Below are positions 17,738-26,458 of a stretch of DNA of 64,000 nucleotides, piece by piece. Source of the stretch: Salinigranum salinum (GTDB lineage Archaea > Halobacteriota > Halobacteria > Halobacteriales > Haloferacaceae); contig NZ_VTOJ01000002.1 of the NCBI RefSeq assembly GCF_009176545.1, positions 1,364,001-1,428,000 on the forward strand. Reading direction: 5' to 3'. The number at the start of each line of letters is the position of its first letter. Positions within the stretch are counted from its first letter, which is position 1. The notes beneath the pieces are model-generated. The model did no database searches, had not been told where the DNA came from, and saw only the letters and a list, made by a program, of their open reading frames with translations. The translations under genes and the position numbers were made by a program.

Positions 17738-18820
17738 TCAGCCCGGTGCGATCGCGCCGTCGTTCCGGGTGAGCAGGTACAGCACGAACGAGGAGAGCCA
17801 GTGCGCGCCGGCGTACGCGTCGGTGAACGCCTGCGAGAGGCCCTGCTCGGCGTGGCGTCCGGCGCTCCGGCTGAAGGGCTCGACGTACCGGTGTCCGTCG
17901 CTCTCGAGTGCGGACGCGATTCCCGCCAGACACCACGCTTTCGACAGGTTCAGCCCGACGAAGTGGAGGTCCGCGCCGCTGGGGGACGTCACCTCGACGG
18001 GGTCGAGGACGGTGTCCGAGGGCGGCGTCGTCACGTCGGGGAGGAAGCCGTCGAGCCAGGACGCGAACGCTCCGGGATCGAGGACGCGGCGCAGCAGGTC
18101 CGCCTCGACGAGCGACGTCGACAGGAAGTCCAGCCCCAGCGGCTCGTACGCGGCGGGCGCGTCCCGGTCGGCCTCGAACAGCGCCCGGGACTGTGCCGAC
18201 GCGGCGGCCGCGAGCGAGTCGTTCCCGGTCACTCGCGCGTAGTCGAGGACGCAGCCCAGTGCGAACGCGGTGTTGTGGTGCGTGCCGACCCGGAAGGGAC
18301 GGTCCTGCGAGAGGAAGTCGGTCTCGACGCGGCTCACCAGCGTCTCTTCCAGCGGGCGCAACACGGCCCGCCAGTCGGCCGCACGGTCGTCGTCCCAGAG
18401 GTGCAGTTCGGCGACCAGGCGGAGGAACCACCCCCAGCCGTACGGCCGCTCGAACGACCCGTGCTCCTCGAAGAACGCGACCTCCCGCTCGACGTTCTCG
18501 GGCGTGAGTCGGGCGTCGACGCTGTCGACGACGTCGGACGCGGCGGGATGGTCGTCGAAGAGCCGGAGCTGGCGGAGCAGACACCAGTGGCCGTGGACCG
18601 AAGAGTGCCAGTCGAAACAGCCGTAGAACACCGGATGTTGCTCGCTCGGCCGGGCGACCCCGTCCGGGGAGCGCACCGCGTGGACGTCGTGAGGGTACTC
18701 CGTGTCGACGCAGTCGAGCGGGTGGTGCGAGAGCGCCTTCAGTTGCTCGGAGCCGAGCCAGTCGCCGTGTCCCGACAGGACCGTTTCGGTGTCGACGGTC
18801 TCCCACGAGAACTCACTCAT
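17738..18820 (-). CDS. DUF2891 family protein
   Basis: A 360-residue, probably all-helical (alpha/alpha toroid-like) protein. The signature YGCFDWHSSVHGHW near residue 70 is characteristic of DUF2891; other conserved pieces are YGWGWFLRLVAELHLW and GTHHNTAFALG, and FVGLNLSKAWCL near the C-terminus. The clustering of Trp, His and Glu residues suggests a sugar-processing-like cavity, but no activity is established to my knowledge. It is first in a run of three minus-strand genes (DUF2891, phosphatase, ppk1), with 161 bases to the phosphatase. Confidence 0.85.
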   Translation of the reverse strand: MSEFSWETVDTETVLSGHGDWLGSEQLKALSHHPLDCVDTEYPHDVHAVRSPDGVARPSEQHPVFYGCFDWHSSVHGHWCLLRQLRLFDDHPAASDVVDSVDARLTPENVEREVAFFEEHGSFERPYGWGWFLRLVAELHLWDDDRAADWRAVLRPLEETLVSRVETDFLSQDRPFRVGTHHNTAFALGCVLDYARVTGNDSLAAAASAQSRALFEADRDAPAAYEPLGLDFLSTSLVEADLLRRVLDPGAFASWLDGFLPDVTTPPSDTVLDPVEVTSPSGADLHFVGLNLSKAWCLAGIASALESDGHRYVEPFSRSAGRHAEQGLSQAFTDAYAGAHWLSSFVLYLLTRNDGAIAPG

Positions 18821-19015
18821 GTCCGGCCGCTACGCGGTCCCCCGGCTTCAATCGGTGGGTGGCGTGCGGTGGCTGCGCGGTAGTCGACGGGCGCACGGGG
18901 AGTGGACAGCGCCGGGTGCGTGGAGGGGACGACACCGCCCACTCCGCCGAGGCGGCGATCCACGACCGATCGACGCCCCGCAACCTCTTTCCGCTCCTCC
19001 ACCAAACCCGAGGCC

Positions 19016-19906
19016 ATGAGCATCGGACCCCTCGACGACGAGACGGTCGCAAAGTACCGGGAGGCGGGCGAGATCCTCCGGACGGTGATGGACGAGACGC
19101 GCGAGATGGTCGAGCCGGGCGTGACCCACCTCGAGGTCGCCGAACACGCCGAGGCGCGCATCCACGAACTCGCCGACGGCTGTGCCTTCCCGGCGAACAT
19201 CTCGATCAACGAGGAGGCGTCGCACGCGACGCCCGCCCGCGACGACGAGACGGTGTTCGGCGAGGATCTCGTCTGTCTCGATCTGGGGGTCCACGTCGAC
19301 GGCTACATCGCCGACGCCGCCGTCACCGTCGACCTCGCCGGCGAGGATCAACTGGTCGAAGCCGCCGAGCAGGCGCTCGACGCCGCGCTCGACGAGATCG
19401 GGCCGGGCGTCGAGACCGGCGTGGTGGGGGGGGCCATCGAGGACGTCATCCGGGGGTACGGCTTCACGCCAGTGTTGAACCTCTCGGGCCACGGCGTCGC
19501 CCAGTACGACGCCCACACGGGCCCGAACATCCCCAACCGGGGGACGGACAGGGGCGTCGAACTGGCGGTCGGCGACGTCGTCGCCGTCGAACCGTTCGCC
19601 ACCGACGGCCGCGGCAAGGTGGGCGAGGGCTCGAAAGAAGAGATCTACAGCCTCGAACGCGAGCGCTCCGTCCGCAACCGACAGGCGCGCGAGGTGCTCG
19701 AACACGTCACGGAGAACTACCGGACGCTCCCGTTCGCGGCGCGGTGGATCGACAGCCCGCGGGCGGAGATGGCCATCTCCCGGCTGTCGAGACAGGGCGT
19801 CCTCCACGGCTACCCCGTGCTGAAGGAGGAGGACGGTCGCATGGTGAGCCAGGCGGAACACACGGTCATCGTGACGGAGGACGGCTGCGAGATCACGACG
19901 GCGTGA
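19016..19906 (+). CDS. map: Methionine aminopeptidase, type II
   Basis: Removes initiator Met from nascent proteins. The 296-residue enzyme shows the five metal ligands of the pita-bread fold: LDLGVHVDGYIADAA (two Asp), LSGHGVAQYD (His), VVAVEPFATDG (Glu) and QAEHTVIV (Glu). The roughly 60-residue insert after the Glu (KEEIYSLERERSVRN to YPVLKEED) defines the type II, archaeal/eukaryotic class. The start at 19016 follows directly from the conserved SIGPLDDETVAKYREAG N-terminus; an earlier in-frame ATG would add only low-complexity sequence. Confidence 0.95.
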   Translation: MSIGPLDDETVAKYREAGEILRTVMDETREMVEPGVTHLEVAEHAEARIHELADGCAFPANISINEEASHATPARDDETVFGEDLVCLDLGVHVDGYIADAAVTVDLAGEDQLVEAAEQALDAALDEIGPGVETGVVGGAIEDVIRGYGFTPVLNLSGHGVAQYDAHTGPNIPNRGTDRGVELAVGDVVAVEPFATDGRGKVGEGSKEEIYSLERERSVRNRQAREVLEHVTENYRTLPFAARWIDSPRAEMAISRLSRQGVLHGYPVLKEEDGRMVSQAEHTVIVTEDGCEITTA

Positions 19907-20011
19907 CCGGGCCGCGTCCTCGCCGGTCGAGGTGACTCCGGATACGTGCACTGGTGTGACTCCGGGCACGTCGGTCCCCGTCCATCGATAAAAGTGAACG
20001 CCCGTACCGGA

Positions 20012-20212
20012 TCAGGCGTCGTTCATCCGCCGCGCGGAGGTCACGCCACAGTCGAGGCAGGTGGCCACGCGATACGGCTCGCGCGAGTACTCCGCGTTCT
20101 CCGGCTTCGAACTCTCCGTCCGAAGCTCGACCTGCACCTGGTGGAGCGTCTCACGGCCGCACTCCTCACAGGGTTCGGTCATTCCGTCTGTGTCTGATGG
20201 TCGCGTCGCCAT
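20012..20212 (-). CDS. Small zinc-ribbon protein (DUF7835-like)
   Basis: A 66-residue protein with two CxxC pairs: EPCEECGRETLHQV and VATCLDCGVTSARR, forming a compact zinc beta-ribbon. The run EYSREPYRVATCLDCG is strongly conserved in haloarchaeal homologues as I recall them. No enzymatic role is known; nucleic-acid binding is possible. The start at 20212 is favoured over the internal ATG at 20182 because an AT-rich ATTAATGA-type box (20238-20244) lies 26-32 bp upstream. Confidence 0.75.
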   Translation of the reverse strand: MATRPSDTDGMTEPCEECGRETLHQVQVELRTESSKPENAEYSREPYRVATCLDCGVTSARRMNDA

Positions 20213-20237
20213 CGGACAGCGCTAAGGATTCATTCAT

Positions 20238-20244
20238 CATTAAT
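20238..20244 (-). promoter_or_regulatory. TATA-like box for the zinc-ribbon gene at 20012
   Basis: TTAATGA on the minus strand, 26-32 bp before the ATG at 20212, inside the AT-richest stretch of this spacer. An ACACGTGT palindrome lies about 15 bases further upstream. Confidence 0.45.
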
Positions 20245-20395
20245 GTGCTTCTCCAGACACGTGTTTGAACAGCGTACCCAACTGGTTGGGTATTGTCCGC
20301 AGCAACCCCTCGCAGTCTGTCGGTTTGATCGACCACGAAATCGGCCTCGAGACCGGGACGAACAGGACTAAGCGGCCGCCGCGACTCCCGTCCAC

Positions 20396-20953
20396 ATGGA
20401 CCAGCTCTTCGCCCCCTGGCGCATCCAGTGGGTCGAGCGCGACGGTGACGACGGATCGGGCTGTCCGTTCTGTACCCTCCCCGAGCGGGACGACGACGCC
20501 GACGCACGGATCGTCGCTCGTTCGGCGCACGCGTTCGTCCTGTTCAACAACTACCCGTACAACCCCGGCCACGTGATGGTCATCCCGTACCGACACACGG
20601 GCGAGTACGGCGCGCTGTCGGACGCGGAACTCCTCGACCACGCGCGGCTGAAAGCGCGCACGTTCGACGCGCTGGAGGCGGCGCTCGGTCCCGACGCGTT
20701 CAACGCGGGGCTGAACCTCGGCGGGCCCGCCGGAGGCTCCATCGAGGACCACCTCCACACGCACGTGGTCCCGCGGTGGAACGGTGACACGAACTTCATG
20801 CCCGTCGTCTCGGAGACGAAGGTGATCGTCGAGGCGGTCGCCGAGACGTACGAGCGGGTCCACGAGACCTTCGCGGCACAGCCGGGGGCGACCGTCACGG
20901 ACACCGGCGCGGTCCGGTTCGCGTTCGACGCCGACACCGGAAACGACGGCTAA
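20396..20953 (+). CDS. HIT-family nucleotide hydrolase/transferase
   Basis: A 185-residue histidine-triad protein. The catalytic HxHxH motif is HLHTHVVPRW, preceded by the family element NLGGPAGGSIEDHLH, and the N-terminal LFAPWRIQWV plus CPFCTLPE resemble archaeal and Fhit/Ap4A phosphorylase-type members. The CxxC with the first His may bind zinc as in many HIT proteins. Likely substrates are AMP-lysine, AMP-NH2 or dinucleoside polyphosphates; I cannot choose. It is followed by the CDF gene on the same strand after 81 bases. Confidence 0.88.
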   Translation: MDQLFAPWRIQWVERDGDDGSGCPFCTLPERDDDADARIVARSAHAFVLFNNYPYNPGHVMVIPYRHTGEYGALSDAELLDHARLKARTFDALEAALGPDAFNAGLNLGGPAGGSIEDHLHTHVVPRWNGDTNFMPVVSETKVIVEAVAETYERVHETFAAQPGATVTDTGAVRFAFDADTGNDG

Positions 20954-21034
20954 CGCCGGGGCCGACGACTTCGAACCGCACTGGCCGACGTGCCGGGCGA
21001 AGCGACTTTGACCCCGACAGTCCAAGCTGTGGTG

Positions 21035-22039
21035 ATGGACCGGTCGGACGCGGTGCGGCGCGTCGGCGCCGTCATCCTCGCGGTGAACCTCGCGCTCGTC
21101 GTCGCGAAAGGTGGGGTGTGGTACCTCACCGGCAGCCTCGCCGTCGGCTCCGAGACCATCAACAGCCTCGCGGACGTCGTCTACAGCGTCGTCATCCTCG
21201 CGGGGCTGTACCTCACCACACAGCCACCGGACTTCGAGCACCCCCACGGCCACGAACGCATCGAGCCGTTCGTCTCGCTCGTGATCGCGCTCGGCGTCTT
21301 CGCCGCCGGCCTCGCCGTGCTCTGGCAGGCCGCGTCGTCGCTGCTGACGGGCGAATACGGCGGTCTCGCCGGGACGCTCGGCCTGGCCGTCCTCGGCGCG
21401 AGCGCCCTCGTGAAGTTCGGGCTCTACCGGTACTGCCTCCGGATGAGCGACCGCCACCACTCGCCCGCACTGGAAGCGACCGCGCTCGACAACCGCAACG
21501 ACATCCTCACCGCGGGTGCGGCGCTCGTCGGCGTGTTCGGGGCGACGGTCGGCTACCCACTGCTCGACCCGCTCGCTGCGGGCGTCGTCTCGTTCGGCAT
21601 CCTCTACACCGGCTACGAGATCGTCCGCGACAACCTCAACTACCTCGTCGGGGCGGCCCCACCCGAGGACCTCCGTGTCGAGATCCTCCGCCGAGCGTTC
21701 GACCACCCGGACGTGAGGGGCGCACACGACGTCGTCGCCCACTACGTCGGCCCCGAGATCGACGTCAGCCTCCACATCGAGGTCGAGGGCGAGATGACGC
21801 TCCTCGAAGCGCACGACATCGAGACGGCGGTCATCGAGTCGATCCGCGATCTCCCGCAGGTCGACGACGTCTTCGTTCACGTCGACCCGAAGGAGCTCGG
21901 CGAGTGGAAGGACGACGAGACGACCGCCCCGTTCGGCCGACGGTTGATCGACGACGAGGAACGACCCGACGCCGACGAGACCCGGCCCGACGCCGACGGG
22001 AACTCGGTGGTGCCTGACGGCGGCCGTCGCGGCCAGTAG
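21035..22039 (+). CDS. Cation diffusion facilitator transporter
   Basis: A 334-residue CDF antiporter with six predicted helices in the first 210 residues and a C-terminal cytoplasmic ferredoxin-like domain (HDIETAVIESIRDLPQVDDVFVHVDP). Metal-site positions are NSLADVVYS in helix 2 (Asn-x3-Asp) and ALDNRNDIL in helix 5 (Asp-x3-Asp), so this is not the classical zinc HxxxD site; iron or manganese is possible. A His-rich DFEHPHGHERIEP loop follows helix 3. The tail after residue 310 is acidic. The ATG at 21035 is preferred over a GTG at 20990 because ACTTTGA lies about 27 bp before it. Confidence 0.88.
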   Translation: MDRSDAVRRVGAVILAVNLALVVAKGGVWYLTGSLAVGSETINSLADVVYSVVILAGLYLTTQPPDFEHPHGHERIEPFVSLVIALGVFAAGLAVLWQAASSLLTGEYGGLAGTLGLAVLGASALVKFGLYRYCLRMSDRHHSPALEATALDNRNDILTAGAALVGVFGATVGYPLLDPLAAGVVSFGILYTGYEIVRDNLNYLVGAAPPEDLRVEILRRAFDHPDVRGAHDVVAHYVGPEIDVSLHIEVEGEMTLLEAHDIETAVIESIRDLPQVDDVFVHVDPKELGEWKDDETTAPFGRRLIDDEERPDADETRPDADGNSVVPDGGRRGQ

Positions 22040-22069
22040 CGCTTTGGCTCGGGGCTCCCCGGAGACGGT

Positions 22070-23479
22070 ATGCACCCGTGGTTCCGGACGCTCACCGAGG
22101 AGGTACGCGACTCCTCGCTGACGATAGAGGGATCGGTCCCCGCGTGGCTCGACGGCACGCTCGTCCGCAACGGACCGGCCCACTTCGACACCGCCACCGG
22201 ACGGGTCTCACACTGGTTCGACGGGCTCGCCATGCTCCGACGGTTCGCGTTCGACGACGGGGCGGTCGGTTACACGAACCGGTTCCTCCGGACGGCGGCG
22301 TACCGCTCTCGCGTCGACGGCGACGTCGTGGCGACGGAGTTCGGAACCGGCCTGACCTCGCTCGTGCGTCGCCTCGTCGCGACCGTCCTGTCCACCGCGA
22401 CGGACAACGCGAACGTGACGGTCGCGCGACTCGGCGGCCGGTACGTCGCGCTCACTGAGACGCCCCGGATGGCCGTCTTCGACCCGGAGACGCTCCTCAC
22501 GTTCGGGGAGCGGAGGTTCGACGATGACGTGCCCGGCCAGTGGACCGCAGCACACGTCGAACGCGACCGGGAGCGGGGAGAAGTGATCGGCCACACAGTC
22601 CGGTTCGGCCGGGAGTCGTCGTACCACGTCTACCGGCTGCGCGACGGCACGCGAACGAGAACGGAGATCGCACGCATCCCGGTCGACGAGCCGGCGTACG
22701 TCCACAGCGTCGGCCTCACCGACCGGTACGTCGTCCTCCCCGAGGTGCCGTTCACGGCCGATCCACGCCGGTTCCTCCGGCCCGGAGTCGAGGCGTTCGT
22801 CGACGCCTTCCGCTGGGACGAGTCGCGTCCGACCCAGTTCCACGTCGTCGACCGCGACGACGGCTCGGTACGCACCGTCGACGCCCCGCCGTTCTTCTTC
22901 TTCCACACGGTGAACGCGTTCGAGCCGGCGGACCGTGACGGGGTCGTCGTCGACCTCGTCGCGTTCGAAGACGCGTCGATCGTCGACGCGCTCGCATTCG
23001 ACCGGGTCGAGCGGGGCGTCCGGGAGGCCACGGGCGACCTCCGGCGGTACTGGATCCCGCTCGACGGTGACGGCCCGGCGACGGGTCGGCCGATCGCGGA
23101 GCACGTCGCGCTCCCGCGGATCGACCCGGTCGACCGCCGACGACCGTACCGCCACGCGTACGCCCAGCGAACCGGCGACGTCGACACGACCGGGCTAGTG
23201 CGGATCGACGTCACCGACGGCACGGAGACGGTGTGGCGCGAGCGCGGCTGTTTCGCCGGTGAACCCGTGTTCGTCCCTCGGAATCAGCAGAGTGAGGCCG
23301 GACGCGACAGCGTCGTGCGTGACGGGAGTGACGATGGGGTCGTCCTCGCCGTCGTCCTCGACCGCGACGCGGAGCGGTCGTTCCTGCTCGTCCTCGACGG
23401 GTCGACGTTCGAGGAACGGGCCCATGCGTGGCTCCCCCACGCGCTGCCGCTCGGCTTTCACGGCGAGTACTTCGAGTGA
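22070..23479 (+). CDS. Carotenoid cleavage oxygenase family protein
   Basis: A 469-residue seven-bladed propeller enzyme of the RPE65/CCD family, which cleaves carotenoid or stilbene double bonds with a Fe(II) held by four His. All four ligands are visible: WTAAHVER, YVHSVGLT, FFFFHTVNAFE and LPLGFHGEYFE at the C-terminus. The N-terminal GSVPAWLDGTLVRNGPA and the SHWFDGLAML segments are also typical. It could make apocarotenoids or retinal from bacterioruberin-type or beta-carotene substrates, but haloarchaeal retinal is usually made by Brp/Blh, so the substrate is open. It begins 30 bases after the CDF gene, with its own CTTTGG box. Confidence 0.9.
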   Translation: MHPWFRTLTEEVRDSSLTIEGSVPAWLDGTLVRNGPAHFDTATGRVSHWFDGLAMLRRFAFDDGAVGYTNRFLRTAAYRSRVDGDVVATEFGTGLTSLVRRLVATVLSTATDNANVTVARLGGRYVALTETPRMAVFDPETLLTFGERRFDDDVPGQWTAAHVERDRERGEVIGHTVRFGRESSYHVYRLRDGTRTRTEIARIPVDEPAYVHSVGLTDRYVVLPEVPFTADPRRFLRPGVEAFVDAFRWDESRPTQFHVVDRDDGSVRTVDAPPFFFFHTVNAFEPADRDGVVVDLVAFEDASIVDALAFDRVERGVREATGDLRRYWIPLDGDGPATGRPIAEHVALPRIDPVDRRRPYRHAYAQRTGDVDTTGLVRIDVTDGTETVWRERGCFAGEPVFVPRNQQSEAGRDSVVRDGSDDGVVLAVVLDRDAERSFLLVLDGSTFEERAHAWLPHALPLGFHGEYFE

Positions 23480-23538
23480 GCCGACGTGAATCGCCGCGGC
23501 GTCGTCCCCTGTCACGTCTGGCAGTGTCGGGGACAGAT

Positions 23539-23601
23539 CACGAGGACGGAGGCGGCTCGCACGAGGACGGGAGCAACGCTCACGAGGACGGAGGCGGCGA
23601 C
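23539..23601 (+). repeat. Three imperfect 21-bp tandem units
   Basis: CACGAGGACGG recurs at 23539, 23560 and 23581 with exact 21-bp spacing in the spacer after the carotenoid oxygenase gene. The first and third units are almost identical; the middle one differs at several bases. Confidence 0.8.
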
Positions 23602-23640
23602 CGCTGGGAGGAACACCGGTTCGACAGTTGGCACCGGGAC

Positions 23641-24891
23641 TCAGACCGGCTCGCCGAACGCGTACATCGTCTGGTGGCCCGTGACGCGGACCTCGCAGAA
23701 GTCGCCCGGTTCGAGCCCGTACTCCGACGCGTTCTGGACGATTATCTGGCGGTAGGCCTCGTCGCGACACTTCACCGAGTCGCCCGTCCCCGGCTCGACG
23801 ACGAGCACCTCGTGGGTCGTCCCGACCATCGCCTCGTAGGCCTCGCCGACGACCGTCCGCTTCAGCTCGGACATCTCCTTCGAGCGCTCCTTCTTTAGCG
23901 TGCCCCCGAGGCCCTTCATCTCGGCGGCGTCGGTGCCGGGCCGCTTCGAGAAGCGCGTGACGTTGATCTTCTCGGGCCGGGTCTCGCGGAGGAGTGCCAG
24001 CGACTGCCGGTGGTCGGCGTCCGTCTCGGTGGGGAAGCCGACGATGAAGTCCGTCGAGAGCGTCCAGTAGTCCAGAAGAGAGTCGAACGTTTCGCACACC
24101 TCGACGTACTCGGACACCTGATGCTGGCGGCGCATGTCGCCGAGGACCGAGTCGGAGCCGGACTGGACGGGCGCGTGGAGGAAGTTGTAGAGCTTCTCGT
24201 TGGCGTCGAACACCTGGGCGAGCTCCTCGCGGATGCCGTGGACACCCTTCGGGTTGGCCATCCCGACCCGGACCCTGAAGTCGCCGTCGATGTCACAGAT
24301 GCGGTCCAGCAGCGTGTGGAGCTGTCGTTCGCCCCGGTCCCAGCCGTAGACGCCGGTGTCCTGCCCCGTAATGCGGAGTTCCTTCGCCCCAGCGTGGACG
24401 AGCGCGCGGGCCTTCTCGACGTTCTCCTCGATCGGGGGAGAGTCGATCTTGCCCGTGGCCTGCTTCGTGATGCAGTACGAGCAGTCGCTCATACAGCCGC
24501 GGGCGATGGGGAGGATGCCAACCACGCCGTCGAGAACGGGCTCGACGCCCGGACCGGGGGTTGGACACTCGCCGTTCGTCACCGCCGGGGGGACGTCGTC
24601 CCAGTGGAGGATCTGCGCGTCGACGTCCTCCTCGCGGAAGAGGTCGCCCTGGGCGAGCGCCATACAGCCCGTGACGACCAGATCCGCCGTCTCCTGCTCC
24701 AGTTCCTTGGCCCGGCGGAGCATGTTCCGCTCCGTCTTCTCCACCACGGTACAGGTGTTCATGATGGCGACGTCGGCCGCCGCCGGGGAGTCGACGCGGT
24801 AGTGCCCCGCGTCGCGGAGTGCCGACTCGATCTGTCGGCTCTCCCCGCGGTTGGACGTACAGCCGTACGTCTCGATGTGGTACCGGGCCAT
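23641..24891 (-). CDS. tRNA t6A37 methylthiotransferase (MtaB/CDKAL1 type)
   Basis: A 416-residue radical-SAM enzyme that converts N6-threonylcarbamoyladenosine-37 of tRNAs to its 2-methylthio form. The N-terminal UPF0004 domain holds the second Fe-S cluster Cys residues (C11 in YGCTSN, C47 in MNTCTV, C76 in TGCMA); the radical-SAM CxxxCxxC is C133/C137/C140 (RGCMSDCSYC). Domain order continues with LRITGQDTGVYGWD, SDSVLGDMRRQH and DFIVGFPTETD, and a C-terminal TRAM domain (HEVLVVEPG to TGHQTMYAFGEPV) binds tRNA. It is convergent with the carotenoid oxygenase gene. Confidence 0.93.
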   Translation of the reverse strand: MARYHIETYGCTSNRGESRQIESALRDAGHYRVDSPAAADVAIMNTCTVVEKTERNMLRRAKELEQETADLVVTGCMALAQGDLFREEDVDAQILHWDDVPPAVTNGECPTPGPGVEPVLDGVVGILPIARGCMSDCSYCITKQATGKIDSPPIEENVEKARALVHAGAKELRITGQDTGVYGWDRGERQLHTLLDRICDIDGDFRVRVGMANPKGVHGIREELAQVFDANEKLYNFLHAPVQSGSDSVLGDMRRQHQVSEYVEVCETFDSLLDYWTLSTDFIVGFPTETDADHRQSLALLRETRPEKINVTRFSKRPGTDAAEMKGLGGTLKKERSKEMSELKRTVVGEAYEAMVGTTHEVLVVEPGTGDSVKCRDEAYRQIIVQNASEYGLEPGDFCEVRVTGHQTMYAFGEPV

Positions 24892-24973
24892 GCCTCCTCC
24901 GAGAGTTGCCGACGGGCGGGCAAAAGCACGACGGTCTGTGCCGGTTCGCGGTGGCCGATCGAACCTGCTGACG

Positions 24974-25009
24974 GCCAGCACGCTCCCGCACGCGACGCGG
25001 TGTGCTGGC
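24974..25009. repeat. Inverted repeat, 8-bp arms
   Basis: GCCAGCAC and GTGCTGGC, separated by 20 bases, in the 259-base divergent spacer between the methylthiotransferase and the first propeller lipoprotein. It could form a hairpin or be a split operator; nothing else of note is seen in this spacer apart from a CTATATGA box near 25082. Confidence 0.4.
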
Positions 25010-25150
25010 ACCAGTCGAGCGCGGATGCGCTCCGTGCCGCGTCGCGGCCGTCGTCAGATCACGGGTCGTCTGGCGCGGCCTCCTATATGAATGTCGGGGG
25101 GCAACCGGGAGAAGAGATTTGTCGCTCGCCCCGGGAGTGGCGAGACGACG

Positions 25151-26350
25151 ATGCCCTCCTCGACGAGACGACGGTTTCTCGCCGCCTGCAGCGTCGCCGC
25201 GCTGAGCACCACGGCGGGCTGTTCCGGTGCCGACGGCAGCCGCAACGCGGCGTCTCCCACGGACGCCGCCGGCGACAGAACCGACTGGCCGACCGCCGGT
25301 CACGACCGCGCGAACACGAACGCCGTCCCCGGTGCGCCGTCGGTCCGCGGCGTCACCCGGATGCACCGGTTCGACAGCGGCCTCAACGCCACACAGCCGA
25401 TCGTCTCGGACGGGACGCTGTACCACGTCACCGACGCGCTCCGAGCGATCGACGTCGAGAGCGGCGAGGAACGGTGGGCCCTCTCCCCCGAGGAGGGGCA
25501 GGGGAACTTCTGGGCCGCTCCCTCCGTCGACGGCGACGCCGTCTACCTGGCGAACGGACACCAGCGGGTCCACGCGATCGACGCGGCGAGCGGCGAGAAG
25601 CGGTGGACCACCGAACTGGACGTCGGGGCGCGCTGCTCGCCGACGCTCGACCGCGACGGCGAGGCACTGTTCGTCGGCGGCGAGGGCCACGTGAGTCGCC
25701 TCGACACCGAGACGGGCGAAGTGGCGTGGACGCACGAACTGTTCGGACAGGTCCAGGAGACGCTCGCTGTCGACCGGCAGGTCGCGTACGCCGTCACGGA
25801 GGGCGGCGAACTGTACGCGCTCGACGAGTACGGCGACGGGTACTGGCGGGTCGACCTCCCGGCGAAGTGTCAGACACCGCCAACGGTGGTTCGAGACACC
25901 GTGTACGTGGGGACGTTCGACGGCTTTGTACACGCGGTCGACACCGCGCGGGCGAACCTCGCGTGGTCGACCGAGGTCGGCGGCTTCGTCAAGGGCGGCA
26001 TCGCCGTCGCCGAGGACGTGGTGTACGCCGACGGCGGGCGGGAGCTCCACGCGATGGACCGCGACACCGGAGAGCACAGGTGGTCGTTCGACGTCGGAAC
26101 GACCGGCGATCACACGCCCGTCGTCGCCGGCGACACCGTCTACACGACGGGCGACCGGCTGTACGCGCTGAAGCCCGGTGGCGGGGTGTCGAACGGGACG
26201 ATCAGGCAGGATGCGGTACGGTTCACCCACGAGACGGGGGGCTACGCGGGACCGATGAGCGTCGCCGACGGACGGCTGTTCGTCACCGCGCGGCTCGGCG
26301 ACGAGGAGGGGGACGTGACGACCGCACTGCTGGTACTCGAACCGTCGTGA
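25151..26350 (+). CDS. Tat-exported PQQ-type beta-propeller lipoprotein
   Basis: A 399-residue protein with a Tat signal (STRRRFLAA), hydrophobic core and lipobox ending TTAGC, so it should be exported folded and lipid-anchored at Cys outside the membrane. After a short acidic linker come about seven PQQ/WD-like blades with repeated AxDxxSGEExWxxxL patterns (IDVESGEERWAL, IDAASGEKRWTT, LDTETGEVAWTH). No Trp-docking or Asp/Glu set of true quinoprotein dehydrogenases is evident, so a binding or assembly role (BamB-like) is as likely as catalysis. A second paralogue follows after 108 bases. Confidence 0.87.
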   Translation: MPSSTRRRFLAACSVAALSTTAGCSGADGSRNAASPTDAAGDRTDWPTAGHDRANTNAVPGAPSVRGVTRMHRFDSGLNATQPIVSDGTLYHVTDALRAIDVESGEERWALSPEEGQGNFWAAPSVDGDAVYLANGHQRVHAIDAASGEKRWTTELDVGARCSPTLDRDGEALFVGGEGHVSRLDTETGEVAWTHELFGQVQETLAVDRQVAYAVTEGGELYALDEYGDGYWRVDLPAKCQTPPTVVRDTVYVGTFDGFVHAVDTARANLAWSTEVGGFVKGGIAVAEDVVYADGGRELHAMDRDTGEHRWSFDVGTTGDHTPVVAGDTVYTTGDRLYALKPGGGVSNGTIRQDAVRFTHETGGYAGPMSVADGRLFVTARLGDEEGDVTTALLVLEPS

Positions 26351-26458
26351 GTGACGGCGAACCGGAGACGAGCGGATGGATGAGGGTCCGACGAGCAGGG
26401 GGACGACAGCCACCCGGGAGGACAAGACACTCACCCGACGACGCGGACGTGTGAGCCG

